From contig NZ_JBJXCY010000001.1 in the NCBI RefSeq assembly GCF_046159835.1, forward strand, positions 744,001-808,000: a stretch of DNA of 64,000 bases, given 5' to 3'. Below the pieces are notes generated by a model. That model ran no database searches, had not been told where the DNA came from, and saw only the letters and a program-made list of their open reading frames with translations. Below, in pieces: positions 8,223 to 15,910 of this stretch; the stretch's first letter is position 1, and each line of letters starts with the position of its first letter. This stretch comes from JACKJK01 sp046159835 (GTDB taxonomy: Bacteria > Pseudomonadota > Alphaproteobacteria > Rhizobiales > Tepidamorphaceae). The position numbers were made by a program, and so were the translations under genes.

Positions 8223-9238
8223 GTGGACGGCCCGCTTTCGCCTGGCGATGTCTCGACCACCGTCCCCGCGCCCGCCCGGTCTATTGCGGCCAGCGCGTGG
8301 GTGGCGATGGCCGTGTCCTGCGCGCCGGTGCCGGTCAGGTCGCAGATGGTGATGTCCTGCGCGCTGCGCCGCGCCTGTGCCTTGCCGAGAATGACGGCGC
8401 CAAGTTCGGCAGGGTTGCCGCCGGTCCATGTCCCGGCGGCCTTCGCCGAGCGCAGTTCGCCGAGCGCCGCGCACTGCCGCACGCTGTCGCAGATGTAACT
8501 ATCCGCTTTCGCCAAAGCTGCCGGGTCGATCTCGTTCTTCGCGCCCTGGTCGGACCCAATCGCGGTGATGTGCAGGCCCGGATGCAGCCAGTCCGCCTTG
8601 ATGACCGGCTCGCGCGCCGGGGTGGTGGTGATGACGAGTTGGCTCTCCGCCACGACGCGCGCAGGGTCGGCCTCGTAGCGGGCCTCGATGCCAAGCGTCG
8701 CGGCGATGTCGTTGGCGCAGGCTTCGCCCTTGTCCTCGTCGCGCGCCCACACAAGGACTTTGGAGAACGGCCGCACGAGATGGGCTGCCTCGATCTGCAG
8801 CCGCGCCTGCACGCCGGCACCGAACACGCCCGCCGTTTCGACGTTCGTCGGCGCCATCCAGCGCGCCGCGACTGCCCCGGCTGCCGCCGTGCGTACGTCG
8901 GTCAGGAATCCGTTGTCGAGGAACACCGCTTCCACCAGTCCCGTCTTGGCGGAAAACAGGATCATCAACCCGTTCAGGCTCGGCAGGCCAAGCTTGGGAT
9001 TGTCGAAGAAGCCGGGGCTGACCTTCACCGCGAATCCGTCGATCCCCGGCACATAGGCGGTTTTCACATCGACCTCGCCATTGGCCTGCGGCAGTTCCAT
9101 CGACATGATCGACGGCATCACCACGTTGCCTTCGCCCAGCGCCCGGAACGCGCTCTCGACCACGTCGATTGCCGCAATATCGAGCGCAACCGCGCCGCGT
9201 AGCTCGCTTTCGGTGACGATCCGGATCTGGTGGCTCAT
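8219..9238 (-). CDS. eutC: Ectoine utilization protein EutC (ornithine cyclodeaminase/mu-crystallin family)
   Basis: A 339-aa NAD(P)-binding cyclodeaminase-like protein. Conserved EutC segments are visible: EVDVKTAYVPG, VKVSPGFFDNPKLGLPS, FLTDVRTAAAGAVAARW, the dinucleotide motif GVFGAGVQARLQ and near the end ITICDLTGTGAQDTAIAT. EutA/EutB/EutC are thought to convert hydroxyectoine to ectoine. The start at 9238 (MSHQIRIV) was chosen because upstream sequence in the same frame runs antisense through eutB. The gene is divergent from eutB across 114 bp and translationally coupled to the asnC gene. Confidence 0.9.
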   Translation of the reverse strand: MSHQIRIVTESELRGAVALDIAAIDVVESAFRALGEGNVVMPSIMSMELPQANGEVDVKTAYVPGIDGFAVKVSPGFFDNPKLGLPSLNGLMILFSAKTGLVEAVFLDNGFLTDVRTAAAGAVAARWMAPTNVETAGVFGAGVQARLQIEAAHLVRPFSKVLVWARDEDKGEACANDIAATLGIEARYEADPARVVAESQLVITTTPAREPVIKADWLHPGLHITAIGSDQGAKNEIDPAALAKADSYICDSVRQCAALGELRSAKAAGTWTGGNPAELGAVILGKAQARRSAQDITICDLTGTGAQDTAIATHALAAIDRAGAGTVVETSPGESGPST

Positions 9239-9352
9239 GCAAGGCTCCCCCGCTTGCGCTTTGCGTTTCTTTCGACCAGTACCGTGGATGAAAGCGTCCT
9301 TGCAAATGCAGGACGTCACCCGCGAACCGGGAAACAGGGGAGTGCGCCAGAC

Positions 9353-10324
9353 ATGATGCTCGAAGCCGACGCGATCACGCGTGCCGCGAGCCGCATTCGC
9401 GGTCACGTGACCCGCACGCCGCTTGTCGCCGCGACCGATCTGTCGCGCGAGGCGGGCCGCGAGGTGCGCCTCAAGGTCGAGACGCTTCAGCGCACCGGCT
9501 CGTTCAAGCTGCGCGGCGCAATGAACGCGGTGCTGTCCCTGTCTGGCGAGGATCGCGCGCGCGGCGTCATCACCGTGTCCAGTGGCAACCACGGGCCGGC
9601 GCTCGCCGCTGCCGCCCAGGCAGTCGGCGCGCGATGCACTGTCTGCCTGTCGGAGATGGCACCGAAGAACAAGGTCGAGAACGTCCACCGCTTCGGCGGC
9701 AAGACCCACGTCGCGGGCCGCGACTTCGACTGGGCCGCGAAGGAGGCCGTGCGGCTGGCGGATGAGACCGGCGCGGTGATGATCCCGCCGTTCGACCACC
9801 CGGACGTGCTCGCAGGTGCCGGCACCATCGGCGCGGAGATCATGGAGGACTGGGCCGAGGTCGACACCGTCATCGCGCCGCTGTCCGGCGGCGGGCTTCT
9901 CGGCGGTGTCGCCATTGCCGTGAAGGCGGCAAAACCCAACGCCCGCGTCATCGGGGTCAGCATGGAGCGTGGCGCATCCATGTACGAGAGCCTCAAGGCC
10001 GGCAAGCCGGTCGACGTGCCGGAAGAGGACTCGCTCGCCGATGCGCTCGGCGGCAGCATCGGCTTGGACAACAACTGGACGTTCGAGCCGGTCCGCGACC
10101 TTGTTGACGATGCGATCCTCGTGCCGGAAGGATCGATCGCGCAGGCCATGCGCCGGCTCTTCACCGATCAGGGGCTTGCGGTAGAAGGGGCGGGGGCCGT
10201 CGGCGTCGCCGCACTTCTCGAAGGCCACCTGCCGAAGGGCGCGAAGAACGTCGCCATTGTCATCTCGGGCCGCAACGTCTCGCGCGAGCAGCTGCTGGGC
10301 GTGCTGAACGACGAGCGTGTTTGA
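9353..10324 (+). CDS. eutB: Hydroxyectoine utilization dehydratase EutB (threonine dehydratase-like)
   Basis: A 323-aa fold-type II PLP enzyme with PLP lysine Lys52 in RTGSFKLRGA, phosphate/substrate loop SSGNHGPALAAAA and glycine loop LSGGGLLGG. It lacks the C-terminal ACT regulatory domain of biosynthetic IlvA. Pairing with divergent eutC supports EutB, acting in hydroxyectoine breakdown; a generic threonine or serine dehydratase is the alternative. The start at 9353 has GGGGAG about 10 nt upstream; a second ATG lies at 9356. The frame continues upstream to 9230 but that part overlaps the eutC promoter region. Confidence 0.86.
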   Translation: MMLEADAITRAASRIRGHVTRTPLVAATDLSREAGREVRLKVETLQRTGSFKLRGAMNAVLSLSGEDRARGVITVSSGNHGPALAAAAQAVGARCTVCLSEMAPKNKVENVHRFGGKTHVAGRDFDWAAKEAVRLADETGAVMIPPFDHPDVLAGAGTIGAEIMEDWAEVDTVIAPLSGGGLLGGVAIAVKAAKPNARVIGVSMERGASMYESLKAGKPVDVPEEDSLADALGGSIGLDNNWTFEPVRDLVDDAILVPEGSIAQAMRRLFTDQGLAVEGAGAVGVAALLEGHLPKGAKNVAIVISGRNVSREQLLGVLNDERV

Positions 10325-10340
10325 TTGTCTCGCGGCTGAA

Positions 10341-10889
10341 CTATCGCTCGTCGCCGTGCCAGGTGTCCGGATCCGTGATCGAGAGTTCGAACCCGTGTTC
10401 GCGCGAGAGCAAACTCAGGATGTGAAAAAGTCGGTCCCTGTCGCGCCAGTTCATCACAGGCAGGAGAAACCACGTCGAAGAACCCTGTTCATGATGGATC
10501 GTCAATCTTATTCCAGAGACCCTGCCGAAACTTCCAGGGGCCCCGCTGAAACCGGAGAATTGCTGGGTGATCCGCGAAACGTCCGACCACTTCACGTAAA
10601 ATGTGTGCCGCCAGCTTGGAAAAACGATGCCCACACTGTCGATGGCCAACCATGGATTTCGACGTGCGTATTCTCTGGTGAGGTAAGTAAACGCGAGGCA
10701 AGCGACGAGGATTCCCGCGCCCATGAGCAATGCGATGGGCGTGCCTCGCAATCCGAACAGCGTGAAGAATGCGGCGACTGCCAGCGAACCGTAGACGATG
10801 TGCCTCGTCGGCGTATCCGCAAGGCGACCAGGGATCACCGCAATGCGCCGTTCCCGGTCGAAAGTCGGCCTGGTTACGATCGCCGCCAT
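10341..10889 (-). CDS. Hypothetical membrane protein with two N-terminal helices
   Basis: A 182-aa protein I do not recognise by name. After a basic N-terminus there are two closely spaced hydrophobic helices (HIVYGSLAVAAFFTLFG and IALLMGAGILVACLAFTYL). A ~100-residue soluble part follows, beginning WLAIDSVGIVFPSW with WSDVSRI; the hydrophobic-pair plus beta-rich tail resembles PH-like (STM3941-type) membrane proteins, which is only an impression. It is convergent with eutB (17 bp) and divergent from dusA. The start at 10889 (MAAIVTRP) is preferred over upstream ATG codons. Confidence 0.7.
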   Translation of the reverse strand: MAAIVTRPTFDRERRIAVIPGRLADTPTRHIVYGSLAVAAFFTLFGLRGTPIALLMGAGILVACLAFTYLTREYARRNPWLAIDSVGIVFPSWRHTFYVKWSDVSRITQQFSGFSGAPGSFGRVSGIRLTIHHEQGSSTWFLLPVMNWRDRDRLFHILSLLSREHGFELSITDPDTWHGDER

Positions 10890-10980
10890 CGTTGTCCTCG
10901 AAGCTGATTCTATCCGTTTCGTCGGGCGTACTTGTACGCGTCCCTTGGCCAAGGCGTCACGAGCGTGTAATCCGCACGCC

Positions 10981-11973
10981 ATGAGTTCCTACATGCCATA
11001 TCGCTTCTCCGTCGCGCCGATGATGGATTGGACGGACCGGCATTGCCGGATGTTCCACCGCGTCCTGTCGCGCCATGCGCTGCTCTACACCGAGATGGTG
11101 ACGGCCGACGCCGTCATTCACGGCGACCGCGAGCGCCTGCTCGGGTTTTCGGATGCCGAGCATCCGGTCGCGCTTCAGCTTGGCGGCAGCGAGCATGAGA
11201 AGCTCGCCGAGGCAGCCCGCATCGGCGAAGCCTTCGGCTATGACGAGGTCAACCTGAACTGTGGCTGCCCGTCCGATCGGGTCCAGTCCGGCCGGTTCGG
11301 GGCCTGCCTGATGGCCGAGCCGGAGCTGGTCGCGCGCGGGGTCGAGGCGATGAAGCGCAGCGTCGATGTGCCGGTCACCGTGAAGTGCCGGATCGGGATC
11401 GACGACCAGGACAGCGAAGCCGCACTGGCCGCCTTCGCGCAGGCGGTGGTGGCGGCGGGGGCTGACGTTCTCATCGTCCATGCCCGCAAGGCGTGGCTAC
11501 AGGGCCTGAGCCCGCGTGAGAACCGAGACGTGCCGCCGCTCGACTATGACCGGGTCTATCGCCTCAAGCAGGCGATGCCGGATACGCCCATCGTCATGAA
11601 TGGTGGCATCGCCGATTTCGATGAGGCCGAGGCGCATCTCAACCATGTCGACGGGGTCATGCTCGGGCGCGCCGCCTACCAGAATCCGTGGCTTCTGGCG
11701 CAGGTTGACAGTCGCGTCTTCGGGCAGGAACCGGCCGTCGCATCACGGGCTGAGGCGGTCGACGCCATGCGCAACTACGTCGCCGGCCAGCTCGCTGCGG
11801 GGCAGAAGCTGAACCGCATCGTGCGGCACATGATCGGGCTTTATCAGGGTGTGCCGGGCGCGCGCGCCTTCCGCCGGATCCTGACGGTGGATTCGCTGAA
11901 GGACGGTGCCGATCTGGAAGTGCTGGACTCAGCGCTGGCAGCCGTCGAGGGGCGCGTCGCATCGGCTGCCTGA
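10981..11973 (+). CDS. dusA: tRNA-dihydrouridine synthase A
   Basis: A 330-aa FMN-dependent reductase that converts U20/20a in tRNA to dihydrouridine. It starts with the DusA-typical RFSVAPMMDWTDRHCR, has the catalytic cysteine in VNLNCGCPSDRV (Cys96), the FMN/tRNA site HARKAWLQGLSP, and the phosphate-binding NGGI...MLGRAAYQNPW segment. The length matches DusA. The start at 10981 is the ATG closest to the family N-terminus. A 224-bp spacer carrying the GANTC cluster follows. Confidence 0.96.
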   Translation: MSSYMPYRFSVAPMMDWTDRHCRMFHRVLSRHALLYTEMVTADAVIHGDRERLLGFSDAEHPVALQLGGSEHEKLAEAARIGEAFGYDEVNLNCGCPSDRVQSGRFGACLMAEPELVARGVEAMKRSVDVPVTVKCRIGIDDQDSEAALAAFAQAVVAAGADVLIVHARKAWLQGLSPRENRDVPPLDYDRVYRLKQAMPDTPIVMNGGIADFDEAEAHLNHVDGVMLGRAAYQNPWLLAQVDSRVFGQEPAVASRAEAVDAMRNYVAGQLAAGQKLNRIVRHMIGLYQGVPGARAFRRILTVDSLKDGADLEVLDSALAAVEGRVASAA

Positions 11974-12011
11974 GGCGCGAAGTCACGCGTTCCGGGCAAC
12001 GTGAAGCCGTT

Positions 12012-12168
12012 GAATCTTCACTCGAACATGAACAGCTTGAATCACTTTCTTGCGCGAGAAACGGAATCGGGATCAAGCACTTGAGCGGGAAACGTGAATC
12101 GGAATCGATTCAAGTTGATTCAGATCGTGGGCGACCTGAATCGATTTCTCGGTCCTTGAATCGGATTC
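12012..12168. repeat. Dense cluster of ten GANTC (CcrM) sites
   Basis: GANTC occurs at 12012, 12039, 12064, 12096, 12102, 12107, 12117, 12138, 12158 and 12164, mostly as TGAATC or GATTCA on either strand. It includes the perfect palindrome GAATCGATTC (12102-12111). About 0.6 sites would be expected by chance in 157 bp. The cluster fills the spacer between dusA and a small membrane-protein gene and contains no convincing gene. Confidence 0.85.
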
Positions 12169-12197
12169 TCTGCTTGAAGCTGCGGGCAGTCTTGCCC

Positions 12198-12380
12198 TCA
12201 GGCTTCGTCACCCACCGCGACGTGCGCGGCGTAGCTTCCATAGCCGAACGTGTCGATGCCCTCGGAGGCATCCTTGCGGCTGGCGATCCAGGCGACCAGC
12301 ACGGTAGAAAGGGCGAGTGCGAGACCGAAGATCTCGACGGCACCGATATCGAAATCGGCGCCAAGGGTTGCAAGCGACAT
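12198..12380 (-). CDS. Small single-helix membrane protein, hypothetical
   Basis: A 60-aa protein with one hydrophobic helix (VEIFGLALALSTVLVAWIAS) and a short charged C-terminal tail (RKDASEGIDTFGYGSYAAH). ACGGAG lies about 9 nt upstream of the ATG at 12380, which supports real translation. I do not recognise the family. It sits next to another small membrane protein gene on the same strand and beside a stress-type DUF892 gene; a stress-membrane role would be a guess. Confidence 0.6.
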   Translation of the reverse strand: MSLATLGADFDIGAVEIFGLALALSTVLVAWIASRKDASEGIDTFGYGSYAAHVAVGDEA

Positions 12381-12479
12381 GGTGTCAAACTCCGTACGCG
12401 ACAGTTGTCACTGACGACAATTGTCTCAGTTTGAGTGACCATGCTTTAGGAAGTCTGAATGCCGAAAATGTGGCAGCGC

Positions 12480-12686
12480 TCAGTCGCCGCCGCCACCACT
12501 TTCACCTCCGCCATCGCCGCCACCGAAGTCCGCGCTGATGAACGCACCACCGCCATTGCTGGTGTCTCCGTGTGCGGAGCCGTGTCCGCCGAAGCGATAG
12601 AGCAGGTAGGCGACCAGCAGGAAGATCGCGGCATAGTATCCGAACACGCCGATGCCGAACTGGTCCTTCAGGAATTCGAAAATCAT
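12480..12686 (-). CDS. Small membrane protein with glycine-rich C-terminus, hypothetical
   Basis: A 68-aa protein: amphipathic N-terminus MIFEFLKDQFGIG, one transmembrane helix (YYAAIFLLVAYLLYRF), then a glycine/aspartate-rich tail ending GGGDGGGESGGGGD. Such tails occur at the end of some membrane-anchored proteins, but no domain is recognisable. The start at 12686 is the only ATG near the hydrophobic segment; the longer upstream frame is not protein-like. It lies 99 bp upstream of the 60-aa gene on the same strand, so the two may share a transcript. Confidence 0.6.
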   Translation of the reverse strand: MIFEFLKDQFGIGVFGYYAAIFLLVAYLLYRFGGHGSAHGDTSNGGGAFISADFGGGDGGGESGGGGD

Positions 12687-12937
12687 GGAAACTGCCCCGC
12701 TGCTTGCCGTTGCGTCACCATAACTCCAAAACGTGGGCCAAACGTGAATCCTCCCCGCCAATCTGCAGCGGCTGTTCGATTTCCCGCTGCGACTTTCGGC
12801 CAAGTGCGCTTGGGTTGCATTCTGGCGGCCTTCGTCGGGAACCGGTGAAGCGCATCGGACGTTCTTGAGTCCACCGGCACGCGCGAGATGCCGGACCACA
12901 GAAACACCACTCCGAGTCCCCCGAAGGAGAACACCCG
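12687..12937. other. Intergenic spacer, divergent promoter region
   Basis: 251 bp between the 68-aa membrane-protein gene and the DUF892 gene. No convincing small gene, hairpin or repeat was seen. It ends in GAAGGAG, the ribosome site of the DUF892 gene. Confidence 0.5.
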
Positions 12938-13417
12938 ATGAAAACGCTTGCCGATGCTTTCGAACACACCCTCAAGGACATCTATTACGCCGAGAACGCG
13001 ATCACCAAGGCACTGCCGAAGGTGATCAAGAAGGTCTCCCACAAGCAGCTCAAGGAAGGGCTGAAGGAGCATCTCGAAGAGACCAAGGACCAGATCAAGA
13101 AGCTGGACGAGGTCTTCAAGTCGCTGGGCAAGAAGCCCTCCGGCGAGAAGTGCGATGCCATCGAAGGTCTCATCAAGGAGACCGATAGCGTCTTGGAAGA
13201 GGCCGAGGGCGACGAGGCCCTGCACGCCGCCGTCATCGGCTGCTGCCAGGCCATCGAGCACTACGAGATTGCCCGCTACGGCACCCTGCGCGAGTGGGCC
13301 GACGTGCTCGGCAAGAACAAGGCGCATGACCTGCTGACCGAGATTCTCGATCAGGAGAAGGCCGCCAACTCCAAGCTGACGCACATGGCCGTGTCGTCGG
13401 TCAACGAGGCCGCGTAA
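12938..13417 (+). CDS. DUF892 (YciE/YciF) ferritin-like protein
   Basis: A 159-aa all-helical protein with the characteristic start LADAFEHTLKDIYYAENAITKALPKV, the AIEHYEIARYGTL helix and the final LLTEILDQEKAANSKLT helix. Acidic/His residues in these helices (Glu-x-x-His in AIEHYE, the Tyr-Tyr-Ala-Glu segment) form the ferritin-like di-metal site in family structures. The family is linked to general stress and osmotic responses in the cytoplasm. GAAGGAG sits about 10 nt before the ATG. It is convergent with the phosphomannomutase gene. Confidence 0.93.
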   Translation: MKTLADAFEHTLKDIYYAENAITKALPKVIKKVSHKQLKEGLKEHLEETKDQIKKLDEVFKSLGKKPSGEKCDAIEGLIKETDSVLEEAEGDEALHAAVIGCCQAIEHYEIARYGTLREWADVLGKNKAHDLLTEILDQEKAANSKLTHMAVSSVNEAA

Positions 13418-13428
13418 CGATCAGGCTT

Positions 13429-13458
13429 GGCGCCGGTCCCGGTCACGGGATCGGCGCC
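13429..13458. terminator. Hairpin between convergent genes
   Basis: A 13-bp stem (arms 13429-13441 and 13446-13458, GGCGCCGGTCCCG type with one G-U pair) and a GTCA loop lies 12 bp after the DUF892 stop and just before the stop of the opposite-strand phosphomannomutase. It has no T run but is placed to end both transcripts. Confidence 0.55.
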
Positions 13459-13464
13459 GACCGT

Positions 13465-14967
13465 TCAGATCTTCTGGTTGTACTCGCCAACTTCGGACTG
13501 CTGCGACAGGAACCCGTCGATCTCGGCGAAGATCGCCCGCATGGCTTCTTCCGAGGTCGGGCTTTCCACCACCACGACCAATTCCGGCTTGTTGGAAGAA
13601 GCGCGCACCAGCCCCCAGGTGCCGTCTTCCAGCACCACGCGGATGCCGTTGACGGTCACCACGTCCATCACCTTCTGGCCGGCGAGCGAGCCGCCATCTG
13701 CGTGAACCTTCGAGAAGTGGTCCACGGCGCGCTTGACCACCTCGTACTTGATCTCGTCGGCGCAGTACGGGCTCATGGTCGGTGACGACCACGTCTGCGG
13801 CAGGTCGCGCTTCAGGTCGGCCATGGTCATGTCCGGCGCGCGGTCCATCATCTCCAGGATCGCGATGGCCGAGACGAGGCCGTCGTCGTAGCCGCGCCCG
13901 ACCGGCGGATTGAAGAAGTAGTGGCCGGACTTCTCGAAGCCGGCCAGCGCGCCGATCTCCGTTACGCGCCGCTTCATGTGGCTGTGGCCGGTCATCCAGT
14001 AATCGGTCTTCGCGCCGTTCTCGTTCAGGACCGGGTCGGTCATGAACAGCCCGGTCGACTTCACGTCGGCGACGAACTGAGCGTCCTTGTGCAGGGCCGA
14101 CAGGTCGCGGGCGATCATCACGCCGACCTTGTCGGCGAAGATTTCCTCGCCCTCGTTGTCGACGACGCCGCAGCGGTCACCGTCGCCGTCGAAGCCGAGG
14201 CCGATTTCTGCCCCGTTCTCCTTCACCGCTTCTGCCAGCGCGTGGAGCATCTCCATGTCTTCCGGGTTCGGGTTGTAGCGCGGGAAGGAATGGTCCAGCT
14301 CGCAGTCCAGTTCGATGACGTCCGCGCCAAGCCGCTTGAGAACCTCCGGCGCGAAGGCGCCCGCCGTGCCGTTGCCGCAGGCCGCGAGGACCTTGATCGG
14401 GCGTTTCAGCTTCCGCCCTTCCAGCAGGTCGGCCATGTATTTCTGCGCGAAGCCTTCAACGACCTCCAGGCTGCCGCCGCCGGGCATGTCGAAGGCGGCA
14501 TCCAGCACGATCTCCTTCAGCCGGCCCATCTCCTTCGGCCCGAAGGTCAGCGGCCGGTCGGCGCCCATCTTGATGCCCGTCCAGCCGTTGTCATTGTGGC
14601 TGGCGGTGACCATCGCGACGGCAGGAACATCCAGCGCGAACTGCGCGTAATAGGCCATCGGCGTGGTGGCGAGGCCAAGGTCCAACACCTTGCAGCCGCC
14701 GCCCATCAGCCCGGTGACGAGCGCCATCTTGATGGAGTTGGAATAGGAGCGGTAATCGTGCGCCACGACGATCTCGCGCGGCTTGCCAAGCTCGCTCAGC
14801 AGGGTCGCGATGCCGAGGCCAACCGCCTGCGCGCCCATGAGGTTGAGTTCCTCGCCGAACAGCCAGCGCGCATCGTACTCACGAAAGCCGGTCGGCTTGA
14901 CCAGCGGCAGGCGTTCGAAGTCGGCGGTATTGGCTTTGAGGTCGGCGCGGGGCTTGGGAAAGGACAT
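13465..14967 (-). CDS. Phosphomannomutase/phosphoglucomutase
   Basis: A 500-aa alpha-D-phosphohexomutase. The phosphoserine loop is TASHNDNGWTG (Ser123), the Mg-binding loop GFDGDGDRCG, the sugar-binding loop follows FEKSGHYFFNPP, and the C-terminal phosphate-binding segment is RASSNKPELVVVVES. It interconverts the 1- and 6-phosphates of mannose or glucose for nucleotide-sugar and exopolysaccharide synthesis (AlgC/ManB type). The length fits the larger alphaproteobacterial subgroup. No polysaccharide genes are adjacent. Confidence 0.94.
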   Translation of the reverse strand: MSFPKPRADLKANTADFERLPLVKPTGFREYDARWLFGEELNLMGAQAVGLGIATLLSELGKPREIVVAHDYRSYSNSIKMALVTGLMGGGCKVLDLGLATTPMAYYAQFALDVPAVAMVTASHNDNGWTGIKMGADRPLTFGPKEMGRLKEIVLDAAFDMPGGGSLEVVEGFAQKYMADLLEGRKLKRPIKVLAACGNGTAGAFAPEVLKRLGADVIELDCELDHSFPRYNPNPEDMEMLHALAEAVKENGAEIGLGFDGDGDRCGVVDNEGEEIFADKVGVMIARDLSALHKDAQFVADVKSTGLFMTDPVLNENGAKTDYWMTGHSHMKRRVTEIGALAGFEKSGHYFFNPPVGRGYDDGLVSAIAILEMMDRAPDMTMADLKRDLPQTWSSPTMSPYCADEIKYEVVKRAVDHFSKVHADGGSLAGQKVMDVVTVNGIRVVLEDGTWGLVRASSNKPELVVVVESPTSEEAMRAIFAEIDGFLSQQSEVGEYNQKI

Positions 14968-15060
14968 GGTGCGTTTTCTGAGGTTCCGTTGAGGGTCGCG
15001 ACAAGGCGGGGCGGGATCTCAAGGTGAGATAGTGCCTCGTTTTGGCTAGACCATCCACGG

Positions 15061-15093
15061 AAAGAAGGAAAGCCGCGCTTTTAGCGCTGCGGC
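15061..15093 (-). terminator. Probable terminator of the first retropepsin-like gene
   Basis: On the minus strand an imperfect stem-loop (15072-15093; GCGCT/AGCGC inner stem plus GCC/GGC outer pairs) is followed by a pyrimidine tract TTTCCTTCTTTCC (15061-15071 and beyond), about 40 bp after the stop at 15135. Confidence 0.45.
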
Positions 15094-15134
15094 AGGATCG
15101 TCGCGGAAACCAAACGCACGATTATTGGACGCGA

Positions 15135-15650
15135 TTACTGGACCAGCGTCAGCTCGTCGCCCTTCAATTCAAACCGCTTCAGCGCGCCGATGAAGCTCAT
15201 GCCGAGGAGGTTGACGTTCATCGCGCCCTTCTGCGCCACGATGGCGCGCACGTTGCGCACGCGGATCGAGCCGATGCGAATGTCCTTCAGCATGACCGGC
15301 GCTGCGGTGGTTTCACCGTTGGCGGTGCGCATGCGGATCGTGAATTCCTTCTTTCGCGGGCGGATGCCGATGCGAGCTGCGTCCTCGTGGTTCAGCACCA
15401 CGGACGTTGCGCCGGTATCGGCCATCATGTGCAGCCGCCGACCGTTGATGATGCCTTCAACCTGGAAATGCCCGCTGCGGTCGGCCTCCAGTGTCAGCGA
15501 ACGATAGCCGCTGGACACGACGCGCGCGCTGGCGGCTTTCTCCTGCGAATGTGCCTGGAGAATGCGTTCAACCTGGGGTGCGGCCAGTGTGGCTGCCCCA
15601 ACAGCAATGGCCGTCGCGGTGAGTAACTTGAACAATCGACTCTCCCGCAC
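15135..15650 (-). CDS. TIGR02281-type retropepsin-like aspartic protease
   Basis: A 171-aa protein with an N-terminal hydrophobic segment (LLTATAIAVGAATLAAP; signal anchor or signal peptide) followed by one retropepsin-like domain. The active-site triad is MADTGATSV (Asp78-Thr79-Gly80), and the second conserved block is VNLLGMSFIGALKRFEL. Clan AA members work as homodimers, probably in the periplasm, where their substrates are largely unknown. A second, longer homologue lies at 18983-19666. Confidence 0.9.
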   Translation of the reverse strand: MRESRLFKLLTATAIAVGAATLAAPQVERILQAHSQEKAASARVVSSGYRSLTLEADRSGHFQVEGIINGRRLHMMADTGATSVVLNHEDAARIGIRPRKKEFTIRMRTANGETTAAPVMLKDIRIGSIRVRNVRAIVAQKGAMNVNLLGMSFIGALKRFELKGDELTLVQ

Positions 15651-15679
15651 TCGCGCTTCAATGCTGCCGATCTGAAACC

Positions 15680-15734
15680 GGCGATTTCCGCAACCCTCTC
15701 ATGCGCGGGTTAAGACCGCGCACCGGAAATCGGC
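15680..15734. repeat. Long interrupted inverted repeat (two-tier hairpin)
   Basis: Outer arms GGCGATTTCCG (15680-15690) and CGGAAATCGGC (15724-15734) match at 10 of 11 positions. Inside is a perfect 7-bp stem, TGCGCGG/CCGCGCA (15702-15708, 15716-15722). It lies just upstream of the retropepsin-like gene, in the 260-bp spacer before the DUF5765 gene. It is not tRNA-like. A regulatory or transcript-stability role is possible. Confidence 0.5.
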
Positions 15735-15910
15735 TGATTCCTGCGGGATCTATCAAGTTTTCATTCACTTTTTCCTGTCGGGAACAGGTCGGGCGGCGCA
15801 GCGGTTTGCCCCGCCGGGAATATCGTGCATAAGGTTCGCCACCGCGTGTTGGTGCGGACTCGCCGCTGCGCCTCGGGGGATGGACGGCGGCGAAACGGGG
15901 AGAGCAGCAC

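Noticed and set aside
9239..10228. N-terminal extension of the eutC frame
   Set aside because: The added 330 residues are antisense to eutB and not protein-like. EutC homology begins at the ATG at 9238.
12012..12168. Repeated TGAATC words as a possible CRISPR array or iteron origin
   Set aside because: Units are too short and irregularly spaced for CRISPR, and no rep or cas gene is near. The GANTC identity is the better description.
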